Shown: piece after piece, positions 22,569-29,494 of the stretch
Layout of the letters: each line of letters opens with the position of its first letter
Position numbering within the stretch: the first letter of the stretch is position 1
Assembly: GCA_934351255.1 (NCBI GenBank)
Contig: CAKRJH010000023.1
Coordinates: forward strand, 1 to 29,494
DNA from: an uncultured Lachnospiraceae bacterium
GTDB taxonomy: Bacteria > Bacillota > Clostridia > Lachnospirales > Lachnospiraceae
Direction: 5' to 3'
DNA length: 29,494 bases
Notes under the pieces: generated by a model
The model's database searches: none
What the model saw: only the letters and a program-made list of their open reading frames with translations
What the model was told of the DNA's origin: nothing
Program-made: the position numbers and the translations under genes

Positions 22569-24731
22569 CTACAAATGTAGTACTCTCTCCTTGATCTCCT
22601 GGGTACGTCCCTGATTCCAGAACTGGGTTCCGATATAACCACAGGTTCTGCGCGCCACATTCATCTTATCCTGATCGGTATTTCCGCAGTTTGGACAACG
22701 CCAGATCAGCTTGCCGTCTTCATCCGTGGTGATCTGAATCTCACCTGTGTAACCACATACCTGACAGTAATCACTCTTGGTGTTGAGCTCCGCATACATG
22801 ATATTGTCATAGATATACTGGATCACACTGATCACCGCATCCAGATTATCCACCATATTCGGCACCTCCACATAGCTGATCGCGCCACCCGGAGACAACT
22901 TCTGGAACTGTGACTCAAACTTCAGTTTCTCAAATGCATCAATCTGCTCTGTAACATGGACATGATAGCTGTTGGTAATGTAGTTGCGGTCTGTCACGCC
23001 CTTGATAATACCAAACCTCTTTTGCAGACACTTGGCAAACTTGTATGTCGTAGACTCCAACGGTGTTCCATAGATACTGAAATCAATATTCTCCTGCTCT
23101 TTCCACAGTGCACAGTAGTCATTTAACTTCTGCATAACCTGAAGTGCAAATGGAGTAGCGGCCGGATCCGTATGTGACTTTCCGGTCATATATCTGGTAC
23201 ACTCGCACAATCCCGCATATCCCAGTGAGATCGTGGAATATCCATCATAAAGAAGTTTGTCGATGGTCTCTCCTTTTTTCAGCCTGGCCAGTGCGCCATA
23301 CTGCCACAGGATCGGAGCCACATCGGAAGGGGTTCCCTTCAGCCGGTTGTGACGGCACATCAGCGCGCGCTTGCAAAGCTGCATACGCTCGTCGAAGATC
23401 TCCCAGAATTTATCAATATCTCCGCCGGATGAACAGGCAATGTCCACCAGATTGACCGTGACGACACCCTGATTGAAACGCCCGTAAAACTTTGGCTTGC
23501 CCTCATCGTCATGGTACACGGTCAGGAAGGAACGGCATCCCATACATGGATAACAGTTTCCATCCTTTAACTGCTTCATGATCTTCTCAGAAATATAATC
23601 AGGAACCATCCGCTTTGCCGTACACTGCGCTGCCAGTTTGGTCAGTTCCCAGTACTTAGAGCCCTCACGGATATTGTCCTCCTCAAGCACATAGATCAGC
23701 TTCGGGAATGCCGGAGTGATATAAACGCCCTTTTCGTTCTTGACGCCCTGGATCCTCTGACGCAGGATCTCCTCGGTCACCATGGCCAGATCGTCACGCA
23801 GACGGCCTTCCTCGACCTCATCCAGATACATAAATACCGTAACGAACGGAGCCTGCCCATTGGTTGTCATCAGTGTGATCACCTGATACTGGATCATCTG
23901 GACGCCACGCTTGATCTCCTCATGAACACGAAGCTCTGCCACCTTATTGACCTGCTCCTCGTCAATCTCCACGCCGGCCGCCTCGAACTCGGTTCTGACG
24001 ACATCACGGAATTTCTGGCGGCTGATATCTACGAACGGAGCCAGATGCGCCAGACTGATGCTCTGTCCGCCATACTGGGAGCTTGCGATCTGCGCAATAC
24101 TCTGGGTCGCAATATTGCAGGCCGTAGAAAAGCTCTTTGGCTTCTCGATCATGGTCTCACTGATGACTGTCCCATTCTGAAGCATATCTTCCAGATTCAC
24201 CAGACAGCAGTTGTGCATATGCTGTGCAAAATAATCGGAATCGTGGAAATGAATGATACCCTGCTCATGTGCCGTGACAATATCCTCCGGCAGCAGGAAT
24301 CTCTTAGTGATATCCTTGCTGACCTCGCCCGCCATATAGTCTCTTTGTACGCTGTTGACCGTCGGGTTCTTATTGGAATTTTCCTGTTTGACTTCCTCAT
24401 TGTTACACTCCAGCAGACTCATGATCTGCTTATCCGTAGAGTTTGACTTACGGACCAGTGCCCTGGTATAACGATAGGTTATGTATTTTCTGGCCAATGC
24501 AAAGGCTCGCATGTTCATGATCTGGTTCTCCACCATATCCTGAATCTCCTCGACATTTGGCGATCTCTTCATATCCAGACAGATCTTCTCGACATTGTCC
24601 GAGATCTCCTGGATCTGCTGCAAAGACAGACGTTCGCTGGCTGCAACCTCTTTATTTGCTTTCATAATAGCAGCAGAGATCTTCGTAATGTCAAATACTT
24701 CTTCTGTTCCGCTACGTTTAATTATTTTCAT
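22569..24731 (-). CDS. nrdD: Anaerobic ribonucleoside-triphosphate reductase, class III
   Basis: Reduces ribonucleoside triphosphates to dNTPs by a glycyl radical, for DNA synthesis without oxygen. From ATG 24731 it has 720 residues. The N-terminal ATP-cone (MKIIKRSGTEEVFDITKI) is followed by the barrel core. The C-terminus holds the zinc site CQVCG and CPNCG, then the radical loop RRTCGYIGTQFW with Gly698. The upstream reading frame to 24803 runs through the promoter and is not used. The nearest purine-rich ribosome site (AAGGAAAGG) is unusually far, about 13 bases. The activase NrdG, needed to make the radical, is not adjacent. Two NrdR-like boxes flank its promoter. Confidence 0.96.
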   Translation of the reverse strand: MKIIKRSGTEEVFDITKISAAIMKANKEVAASERLSLQQIQEISDNVEKICLDMKRSPNVEEIQDMVENQIMNMRAFALARKYITYRYTRALVRKSNSTDKQIMSLLECNNEEVKQENSNKNPTVNSVQRDYMAGEVSKDITKRFLLPEDIVTAHEQGIIHFHDSDYFAQHMHNCCLVNLEDMLQNGTVISETMIEKPKSFSTACNIATQSIAQIASSQYGGQSISLAHLAPFVDISRQKFRDVVRTEFEAAGVEIDEEQVNKVAELRVHEEIKRGVQMIQYQVITLMTTNGQAPFVTVFMYLDEVEEGRLRDDLAMVTEEILRQRIQGVKNEKGVYITPAFPKLIYVLEEDNIREGSKYWELTKLAAQCTAKRMVPDYISEKIMKQLKDGNCYPCMGCRSFLTVYHDDEGKPKFYGRFNQGVVTVNLVDIACSSGGDIDKFWEIFDERMQLCKRALMCRHNRLKGTPSDVAPILWQYGALARLKKGETIDKLLYDGYSTISLGYAGLCECTRYMTGKSHTDPAATPFALQVMQKLNDYCALWKEQENIDFSIYGTPLESTTYKFAKCLQKRFGIIKGVTDRNYITNSYHVHVTEQIDAFEKLKFESQFQKLSPGGAISYVEVPNMVDNLDAVISVIQYIYDNIMYAELNTKSDYCQVCGYTGEIQITTDEDGKLIWRCPNCGNTDQDKMNVARRTCGYIGTQFWNQGRTQEIKERVLHL

Positions 24732-24768
24732 AGTAATGTCCGTACCTTTCCTTTTTACTGCAAGAAAA

Positions 24769-24818
24769 ATACTACCATATCTAGTATGAGGTGTCAACAC
24801 CAAGTACCAGATATAGTA
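24769..24818 (-). promoter_or_regulatory. nrdD promoter with paired NrdR-like boxes
   Basis: On the minus strand TTGACA (24792-24797) is followed after 17 bp by TAGTAT (24769-24774). Two 14-bp imperfect palindromes of the form TAC-N8-GTA lie at 24773-24786 (TACCATATCTAGTA) and 24805-24818 (TACCAGATATAGTA). Their 32-bp spacing equals three helical turns, as expected for NrdR box pairs, and one overlaps the -10. NrdR represses nrd genes when dATP is high. The nrdR gene itself is not in the window. Confidence 0.78.
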
Positions 24819-25355
24819 TTACTTTTCATGCATCTCCAGATCCTTCTGCAAAGCCTCCAGATAGTGCATAAACACTTGGTTTGTGACCTTTATGCGGAAG
24901 TTTTCATCCAGTTCCTGACGCTGAAAACTTTTTCTTCCGCCCTGTCTGGCACGCTCCCAGAACCGCAGCATCTGTGAACATGGTACATAGTAACATTCAC
25001 CAACATGAGTAAAATAGATGATCAGAAAGGCAATGCCCCGCTGCTCCTCAAACTCTGTCATAAACTTCACCTGATGTTCATGGATGTTGTTGATGGAAAA
25101 CCGGTCTGTCGCACATTCCTTGGCGTCAAAACAGACCGGAACACCCTGTACCACTCCCATATAGTCTACAGTACTCTTCTGTTCAAAGTATGCCAGTGTG
25201 ATATGGCGGGATGCCTTGTCAATATTGATCGGTGTGATCGGCGTCGGTATCTTTTGCACCAGCGCCAGTTTCTGCTCCCGGTATCTCTGATTCGTCATAT
25301 TCAGAGATTCCTCCAGCATCGATCCGCGGAGTCCCCTGGAATTCCAAGATCCCAT
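24819..25355 (-). CDS. recU: Holliday junction resolvase RecU
   Basis: 178 residues of the Firmicute RecU nuclease, which cleaves Holliday junctions during recombination and chromosome segregation. The start region NSRGLRGSMLEESLN matches the family. Active-site residues are seen as STVDYMGV (Asp64) and CFDAKE (Asp77, Lys79), followed by FSINNIHEHQVKFM and IIYF. ATG 25355 follows AAGGAGG. It begins 13 bp after the pseudouridine synthase gene and its stop abuts an NrdR-like box of the next operon. In Bacillus recU sits next to ponA; no penicillin-binding transglycosylase gene is adjacent here. Confidence 0.93.
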   Translation of the reverse strand: MGSWNSRGLRGSMLEESLNMTNQRYREQKLALVQKIPTPITPINIDKASRHITLAYFEQKSTVDYMGVVQGVPVCFDAKECATDRFSINNIHEHQVKFMTEFEEQRGIAFLIIYFTHVGECYYVPCSQMLRFWERARQGGRKSFQRQELDENFRIKVTNQVFMHYLEALQKDLEMHEK

Positions 25356-25368
25356 ATTCTCTTCCTCC

Positions 25369-26436
25369 TTATGCGCCCTCCGGCAGTTTCAGCCCCAGAC
25401 TGCGGCAGATTTTTGCAAAATCCTCCGGCACCGGTGCCATCCACTCTGCACCGTGATACTTCTGCGGCAGATAATCCGGCGATCCCAGTTCGAGTCTCCA
25501 CGCATGGAGAAGCTGATGATCCAGCCCGAACTGTTTCTTAAATGCATGATACATATCTTTCCTGCCATACTTGCCATCCCCCGCGATCGGGTGTCCAATG
25601 CTGTGAAGATGCGCACGGATCTGATGGGACTTGCCGGTGATCAGATGAACGCGCAACAGTGTATAAGGCCTGCCATCCATCTGTCCCACGCCAAGAGGCT
25701 GATATTCGGTCTCAATGTACTCGGCCCGCTCCTGCGGTACCGATGAGATCGACACAGTATTGTGTGATCCATCCTTGACCAGATAGCCCTGCAGTCTGCG
25801 GGGCTTCTCGACCTTTCCCCACACCACAGCCAGATAATATTTCTTCAGATCCCTGTGACGGAACAGCGCATTCATCCACTGCAGCCCCTGTACCGTCTTT
25901 CCTGCCACGATCAAACCGCTGGTATTACGGTCCAGACGGTTGCAGATACCCGGCTGAAACGTCTGAAGATCCTCCGGGCTCAACTGGCCACTCTCCACCA
26001 GATACTCTTTGACATGTTCTACAACGGAGACATCATTCCTGTCCGCTTTTTGGGACAGCATCCCCACCGGTTTGAAGAGAACCAGCACATGTTCATCCTC
26101 CGACAGGATTCGGATCTTCTGACCCGGATCACGCTGCCTGCGTCGATTCTTTGCCACAGAAGCCTGTCTCTTCTGCTCCTTTGTCTCTTCCCCGTCTGCC
26201 GCGCCCCGGCGGAATCCCTCGATCGTATCCTCCGCGAGATAGAGCGTAACCACATCGCCCTGCGACAGGCTTTCCCGGCCCTCCGCCTTTGCGGCATTGA
26301 GCTTGATATTCTTCTTGCGAAGCATCTTATAGATAAAACTCTTGGGAGCCAGAGGCATATACTTGGCCAGAAAGCGATCCAGCCTCTGCCCCTCCTGATG
26401 GTTTCCAATCGTAATCTCCCTCAAAATCCTCTCCAT
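25369..26436 (-). CDS. RluA-family 23S rRNA pseudouridine synthase
   Basis: 355 residues if started at ATG 26436. An S4 RNA-binding domain (about 17-72) is followed by a basic linker and the RluA catalytic domain, with the nucleophilic Asp169 in NRLDRNTSGL. Later motifs RVHLITGKSHQIRAHL and GHPIAGDGKYG are intact. It isomerises specific uridines in 23S rRNA; which ones cannot be told. The start is uncertain: ATG 26436 has no well-placed ribosome site and lies inside a repeated motif, whereas TTG 26424 (codon 5) has GGAG six bases upstream. It lies between a membrane protein gene and recU with gaps of 18 and 13 bp. Confidence 0.92.
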   Translation of the reverse strand: MERILREITIGNHQEGQRLDRFLAKYMPLAPKSFIYKMLRKKNIKLNAAKAEGRESLSQGDVVTLYLAEDTIEGFRRGAADGEETKEQKRQASVAKNRRRQRDPGQKIRILSEDEHVLVLFKPVGMLSQKADRNDVSVVEHVKEYLVESGQLSPEDLQTFQPGICNRLDRNTSGLIVAGKTVQGLQWMNALFRHRDLKKYYLAVVWGKVEKPRRLQGYLVKDGSHNTVSISSVPQERAEYIETEYQPLGVGQMDGRPYTLLRVHLITGKSHQIRAHLHSIGHPIAGDGKYGRKDMYHAFKKQFGLDHQLLHAWRLELGSPDYLPQKYHGAEWMAPVPEDFAKICRSLGLKLPEGA

Positions 26437-26444
26437 TCCGGAGC
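26430..26444. repeat. 15-bp motif TCTCCATTCCGGAGC, copy 1
   Basis: The same 15 bases recur exactly at 29327-29341 and 29468-29482. Here the motif covers the putative ATG of the pseudouridine synthase gene. Read on the minus strand it contains CTCC and GGAG, which can pair as a small hairpin; an additional upstream GGAGC (26451-26455) could pair with the same GCTCC instead. Confidence 0.65.
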
Positions 26445-26454
26445 ATTCACGCTC

Positions 26455-27024
26455 CTATACAATCAGAGTCTCAAGATATGAGACTACATTTTCATACTCT
26501 TCCATCTGCTGCGGTGTCTGTTCTCCCGGTTCTGTCAATGCCCCGAGTTCCGCCATAAACAATTTCTCACTGTCCACCAGTTTCACATGGTACCCGGTCC
26601 CCCAGTTTTTGACTCCCTGGCTCAGATAGTTCCGGATATATCCAAGATCCTTAGTACCGGCTGTCACCAGACCGACCACCTGTCCCGGTGCGATCACCAC
26701 AAAGTCCAGACTCATGATCTTATCCGGAGACGAGATTACGGCGTCCGTCAGCAGGGTCACCCCCTCCGGCACCATACCTGCCACCCTCTGATAACGCTCT
26801 GCGGACACAGAATGATGTGGGAACAATACGATCATCGCCACCAGCTGTTTAGCCCATGGAAGGACAAACAGGATTGAGATCACGGTAAAAATATTACGTC
26901 TGGACATCTCATTGAGCACCAGTCCCAGCACATAGATCCCGGCGGCTGCAAGCATATATACCAGCAGCAGTGTCAAAACCTTTTTCTTTCTGTTCTTAAT
27001 GTATTCAAACTCTCCTCGTTTCAT
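26455..27024 (-). CDS. Unknown two-TM membrane protein
   Basis: From ATG 27024 (GGAGAG four bases upstream) it has 189 residues; ATG 27036 and 27054 are in frame and cannot be excluded. A basic N-terminus (KNRKKK) is followed by two hydrophobic helices, about residues 16-37 and 45-70, with Lys/Arg flanks that place both termini in the cytoplasm. The remaining 120 residues are soluble, with beta-rich sequence such as SLDFVVIAPGQVVGLVTAG and a GYIRNYLSQGVKNWG segment. No family was recognised; it is loosely reminiscent of NERD-like nuclease-related domains, but no key residues could be matched. It lies between two RNA-modification genes in a tight operon. Confidence 0.75.
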   Translation of the reverse strand: MKRGEFEYIKNRKKKVLTLLLVYMLAAAGIYVLGLVLNEMSRRNIFTVISILFVLPWAKQLVAMIVLFPHHSVSAERYQRVAGMVPEGVTLLTDAVISSPDKIMSLDFVVIAPGQVVGLVTAGTKDLGYIRNYLSQGVKNWGTGYHVKLVDSEKLFMAELGALTEPGEQTPQQMEEYENVVSYLETLIV

Positions 27025-27038
27025 CGTTCTCTCCATTC

Positions 27039-28430
27039 TCAGACCATCCTCCATGCAGGATAGTATTTATTTTTGAGGGTCCCCCGGGCATTGCCTTTGG
27101 CCCAGCCCAGCCCGTAGCCATCTACACTGACCAGATGCCATCCTTTGGCGTCACTGTCAGAGACCAGAGTCTCTCCCTTGAGATAACGCACAGTCCTTGG
27201 ATCCTGCGCTGTCAACCGCTCCACCCTCGGATACTGCGCCTCGTCCAGAGTAAGCGCAAGCTGCACGGCCGGTTCAAACCGTTTTTTGGCCAATGTGCCA
27301 AGCAGAATTCCCTGTGAGACGATACGCAGCGGTGGCAGTGTCAACATCTGATGATTCAGCATCTGTACCTTGTCCCGGTGTTCCTGTATCACACCCCCGC
27401 GACCGATCCATCCGTCTCCAATCTCCTCCAGAAACTCTGTCACTTCCGGGGTTGGAGCCGATGCTTTTTTCTTCCTATCCTGTTTTACGGACATGTGATC
27501 GGGCCCGTCTCCATCTTTTTGCAACAGCGCAGCAAAATGTCCTTCGCCAACCGCCCGATGTGGAAAAATGCGGATGCATCGTTCCAGCTGCGGACTGCCT
27601 CCGGGGATCCGGTCCGGCTGTCCGTGACAATACCCCTGCGCCTCCTTGACCGGACACAGGTGCATGTCCGGATGTTCGTCCAGAAGCCATTGCACGACCC
27701 CTTCATCTTCCATTGGCGAAAAAGTACAGGTGGAATACACCAGATATCCGCCCGGTTTCAACAGCTCGTAGGCATGGCCCAGAATCTCCTTTTGTAAGGG
27801 CTCATAGTACCGCGGTCCTCTGGCCAGCCAGTCCTTTACCATATGGGAATCTCTGCGAAACATGCCCTCTCCGGAGCACGGTGCATCCACCAGTACACAG
27901 TCAAACACAGCCCCCATCCGTTCGGAAAGCTCCTGCGGCGTATGCACCGTCACCACACTCTGTGTGATCCCCGCAAGCTGCAGATTTTTGACCAGTGGCA
28001 CCGTACGCGAAGCGCTCACATCATTGGCCACCAGAAGCCCCTCGCCCTGCAGTTTGGCTCCGAGTTCCGTCGCCTTGCCTCCGGGCGCCGCACACAGATC
28101 CAGCACCCAGTCCCCCGGCTTTACCGGAAGGATGGCTGCCGGGATCATGGCACTGGGTTCCTGCAGATAATACAACCCCGCATAATAATAGGGATGTCTC
28201 GACGGAACCACCTGATCCGGCTGTGTCCCATAGACAAACCCCTTCGGTGTCCATGGAATCTCCTGCAGATCATACCCGCAGAGTGACCGGAATGTTTCCA
28301 CCGGGATCTTATGGGTATTCACACGAAGAGCCGATACCGGTGGTTCTTCCAGACTGTCCATATACTCCGGGAACTCCGTCCCCAGAAGCTCTTTCATTTG
28401 ATCTAAAAACGCCTCCGGCAATGTCATCAT
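27039..28430 (-). CDS. RsmF-type rRNA (cytosine-C5) methyltransferase
   Basis: 463 residues of the NOL1/NOP2/Sun group. SAM motif I is DLCAAPGGKATEL (about 111-123). Motif IV is VDAPCSGEGMF with Cys185, and motif VI is YSTCTFSP with Cys235, the expected nucleophile for m5C formation. A C-terminal RsmF-like ferredoxin/PUA-type extension ends GLGWAKGNARGTLKNKYYP. The likely substrate is a cytosine in 16S rRNA. ATG 28430 or 28427 may be used, with GAGG about seven bases upstream. It starts 89 bp after the alarmone synthetase; its end touches or nearly overlaps the membrane-protein gene. Confidence 0.93.
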   Translation of the reverse strand: MMTLPEAFLDQMKELLGTEFPEYMDSLEEPPVSALRVNTHKIPVETFRSLCGYDLQEIPWTPKGFVYGTQPDQVVPSRHPYYYAGLYYLQEPSAMIPAAILPVKPGDWVLDLCAAPGGKATELGAKLQGEGLLVANDVSASRTVPLVKNLQLAGITQSVVTVHTPQELSERMGAVFDCVLVDAPCSGEGMFRRDSHMVKDWLARGPRYYEPLQKEILGHAYELLKPGGYLVYSTCTFSPMEDEGVVQWLLDEHPDMHLCPVKEAQGYCHGQPDRIPGGSPQLERCIRIFPHRAVGEGHFAALLQKDGDGPDHMSVKQDRKKKASAPTPEVTEFLEEIGDGWIGRGGVIQEHRDKVQMLNHQMLTLPPLRIVSQGILLGTLAKKRFEPAVQLALTLDEAQYPRVERLTAQDPRTVRYLKGETLVSDSDAKGWHLVSVDGYGLGWAKGNARGTLKNKYYPAWRMV

Positions 28431-28519
28431 CCTGCTACCTCATCCCTTCTGTGCAACCGTTCTCCTCCTGTCGGCTCCGGACGTAAGCTGTGGCCCCTGC
28501 GGTTCGAAAATCCGCCGCT

Positions 28520-29323
28520 TTACACAAGCGTCTGTGCCCGGTAGCTCTCCGCAATAATATCCAGATCACGGTGAAAGTCTGCCAATGCCTCCTGATCATT
28601 TTCCTGATAGACACGCAGAAATTCATCCTGGATCTTCTTTACTTCTCTCTTGTCCGCCACGCGATAAAGATTCTCAATCGAATTCAAAATATCACGCACC
28701 ACGGCCGCCTGTTTCTTCTTGGCCACCTGTACATCCATGATCTCATCGCGCACACTGCCCATCTCCTCGTCAAGACGGTCAACCGCCTGTGCCGCGCGCA
28801 GCAGTCTCTTGCGCAGATCTTGCGGCATATTGGCACGATATTTGTATTGCAGGGAATGCTCTATCGTCGCCCAGAAGTTCATCGCCAGCGTGCGGATCTG
28901 AAATTCCACTTCCAGCTTCTTCGGCCCCTGTATCGTCTCCACCGTGTAGTACACAATCAGATGAAAGCTGCGATATCCGCTTGGCTTGCTCTGCGTCAGA
29001 TAATCTTTGATCTGCTTGATCTGCATATCACTGCGCTGTCGGATGATCTCAAGCACCTTATCAATATCCTCGACAAACTGGCAGATCACACGAATCCCGG
29101 CAATATCCTCGACATTGCCCTCCACATCATCCAGCGGAATATTCTTGCGCTGGCATTTCTCGATGATGCTGGATATCTTTTTGACACGCCCTGTCACCTG
29201 CTCGATAGGACAGTACATGCCTCTCTCATAACATTCCTGTCTGATATGATTAAACTTTACGATCAGCTCATCCACCGCCTGCTGATACGGTGCGATAATC
29301 TCTCTCCATAACTGAATTTCCAT
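28520..29323 (-). CDS. Small alarmone synthetase, RelQ-type
   Basis: From ATG 29323 (GGAG four bases upstream) it has 267 residues. It has a RelA/SpoT synthetase domain alone, without the HD hydrolase, TGS or ACT domains of long Rel proteins, so it should make (p)ppGpp or pGpp but not degrade it. Motifs are GRVKKISSIIEK, DIAGIRVICQF, the conserved KPSGYRSFHL, and VEFQIRT followed by FWATIEHSLQYKY. A helical C-terminal extension beyond about residue 200 makes it longer than Bacillus RelQ (about 211 residues). The frame is open upstream to 29431, but that part lies in the structured repeat leader and does not resemble the family. Confidence 0.93.
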   Translation of the reverse strand: MEIQLWREIIAPYQQAVDELIVKFNHIRQECYERGMYCPIEQVTGRVKKISSIIEKCQRKNIPLDDVEGNVEDIAGIRVICQFVEDIDKVLEIIRQRSDMQIKQIKDYLTQSKPSGYRSFHLIVYYTVETIQGPKKLEVEFQIRTLAMNFWATIEHSLQYKYRANMPQDLRKRLLRAAQAVDRLDEEMGSVRDEIMDVQVAKKKQAAVVRDILNSIENLYRVADKREVKKIQDEFLRVYQENDQEALADFHRDLDIIAESYRAQTLV

Positions 29324-29353
29324 ACTTCTCCATTCCGGAGCGAATGCGCGACG
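29321..29353. repeat. Repeat copy A at the alarmone synthetase start
   Basis: This 33-nt segment is almost identical to 29461-29494 (one inserted base and a GC/AT change). It includes the ribosome site and ATG of the alarmone synthetase. The core TCTCCATTCCGGAGC is at 29327-29341. Confidence 0.8.
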
Positions 29354-29357
29354 GGGC

Positions 29358-29461
29358 GAAGAGAAATTCGCGCAGGCGATTTCTCTTCTGCCATAAGAGG
29401 CTGTTTGTGCCGCTCCGCCACAAACAACCATGTGAAAAACGCTGCATCGGCAGCATTTTTC
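29358..29461. repeat. Cluster of three hairpins in the alarmone synthetase leader
   Basis: Three stems occur in succession. A perfect 10-bp stem is formed by GAAGAGAAAT (29358-29367) with ATTTCTCTTC (29379-29388). A perfect 8-bp stem is formed by TGTTTGTG (29402-29409) with CACAAACA (29419-29426). A 12-bp stem with one mismatch is formed by 29434-29445 with 29450-29461. The density of structure suggests a dispersed repeat or a structured 5' leader rather than coding DNA. Confidence 0.72.
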
Positions 29462-29494
29462 ATATCTTCTCCATTCCGGAGCGAATATGCGACG
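29461..29494. repeat. Repeat copy B, reaching the window edge
   Basis: The second copy of the 29321-29353 sequence, 140 bp away and cut by the window end. On the minus strand it also carries a ribosome-site-like GGAGAAG followed by an ATG (29463), which opens a 66-codon frame (29263-29463) that runs out of frame into the alarmone synthetase gene. That frame is probably not a real gene. Confidence 0.75.

Noticed and set aside
28490..29311. 273-codon plus-strand open frame
   Set aside because: Antisense to the alarmone synthetase, whose motifs are complete.
29263..29463. 66-codon minus-strand frame opening in repeat copy B
   Set aside because: It has a ribosome-site-like sequence, but it is made of hairpin arms and overlaps the start of the synthetase out of frame; kept only as an upstream-frame remark.
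1..29494. CRISPR arrays, tRNA or rRNA genes, insertion sequences, phage or defence genes
   Set aside because: No regularly spaced repeats, cloverleaf, transposase or integrase sequence was seen; gene gaps are short and the genes are mostly housekeeping.

Overview
The window reads as chromosomal DNA of an anaerobic Firmicute, most likely a Lachnospiraceae-type Clostridium relative. The support is: roughly balanced base composition, strong AGGAGG-type ribosome sites, TTGACA/TATAAT promoters with 16-17 bp spacers, RecU, a RelQ-type alarmone synthetase, a class III (oxygen-sensitive) ribonucleotide reductase, a split transketolase and a C_GCAxxG_C_C redox protein. No species is claimed. Nearly all genes lie on the minus strand; only an ABC-F ATPase and a cold-shock gene are on the plus strand. 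No tRNA, rRNA, CRISPR array, phage gene or transposase was seen.

Reading along the minus strand (high to low coordinates): (1) 29494-24819 holds a structured repeat region, a small alarmone synthetase, an RsmF-type rRNA methyltransferase, a two-TM unknown protein, an RluA-family pseudouridine synthase and recU. (2) 24818-22073 holds a promoter flanked by two NrdR-like boxes, nrdD, and a cysteine-rich redox protein in the place where nrdG might be expected. (3) 21948-19703 is a plus-strand island (ABC-F, csp); its left promoter is divergent and overlaps the promoter of a YbgC-type thioesterase, which is followed by a lipoprotein with an arylsulfotransferase-like N-domain. (4) 17912-15262 is a transaldolase / split-transketolase operon with its own promoter and terminator. 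(5) 15223-9937 is an envelope operon: secreted Ig/Fn3 protein, soluble kinase-like protein, membrane kinase-like protein with two PASTA domains, and a D,D-carboxypeptidase. (6) 9914-4154 holds aroA, argS, a DUF815-type AAA+ ATPase and a secreted transglutaminase-like protein. (7) 4143-2437 is ilvN-ilvC. (8) 2419-117 holds a previously unlisted 38-residue membrane microprotein, aroD, aroK and efp, closed by a long terminator hairpin. The left edge carries short repeats and hairpins.

The most interesting block is the envelope operon at 9937-15223. Both tandem kinase paralogues have lost the Asp of the DFG motif (it reads GFG), and the PASTA-bearing one has also lost the catalytic Asp of HRD (HRG). 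They sit between a secreted wall-type protein and a carboxypeptidase whose SxN motif also looks altered. This suggests a pseudokinase-based cell-wall sensing module rather than a standard PrkC signalling kinase. Other points of note are the NrdR-like box pair 32 bp apart around the nrdD promoter, the 38-aa microprotein at the head of the aro/efp operon, a palindrome inside overlapping divergent promoters, and a 15-bp motif found three times close to start codons. All family assignments are from reading motifs by eye; no database search was run.
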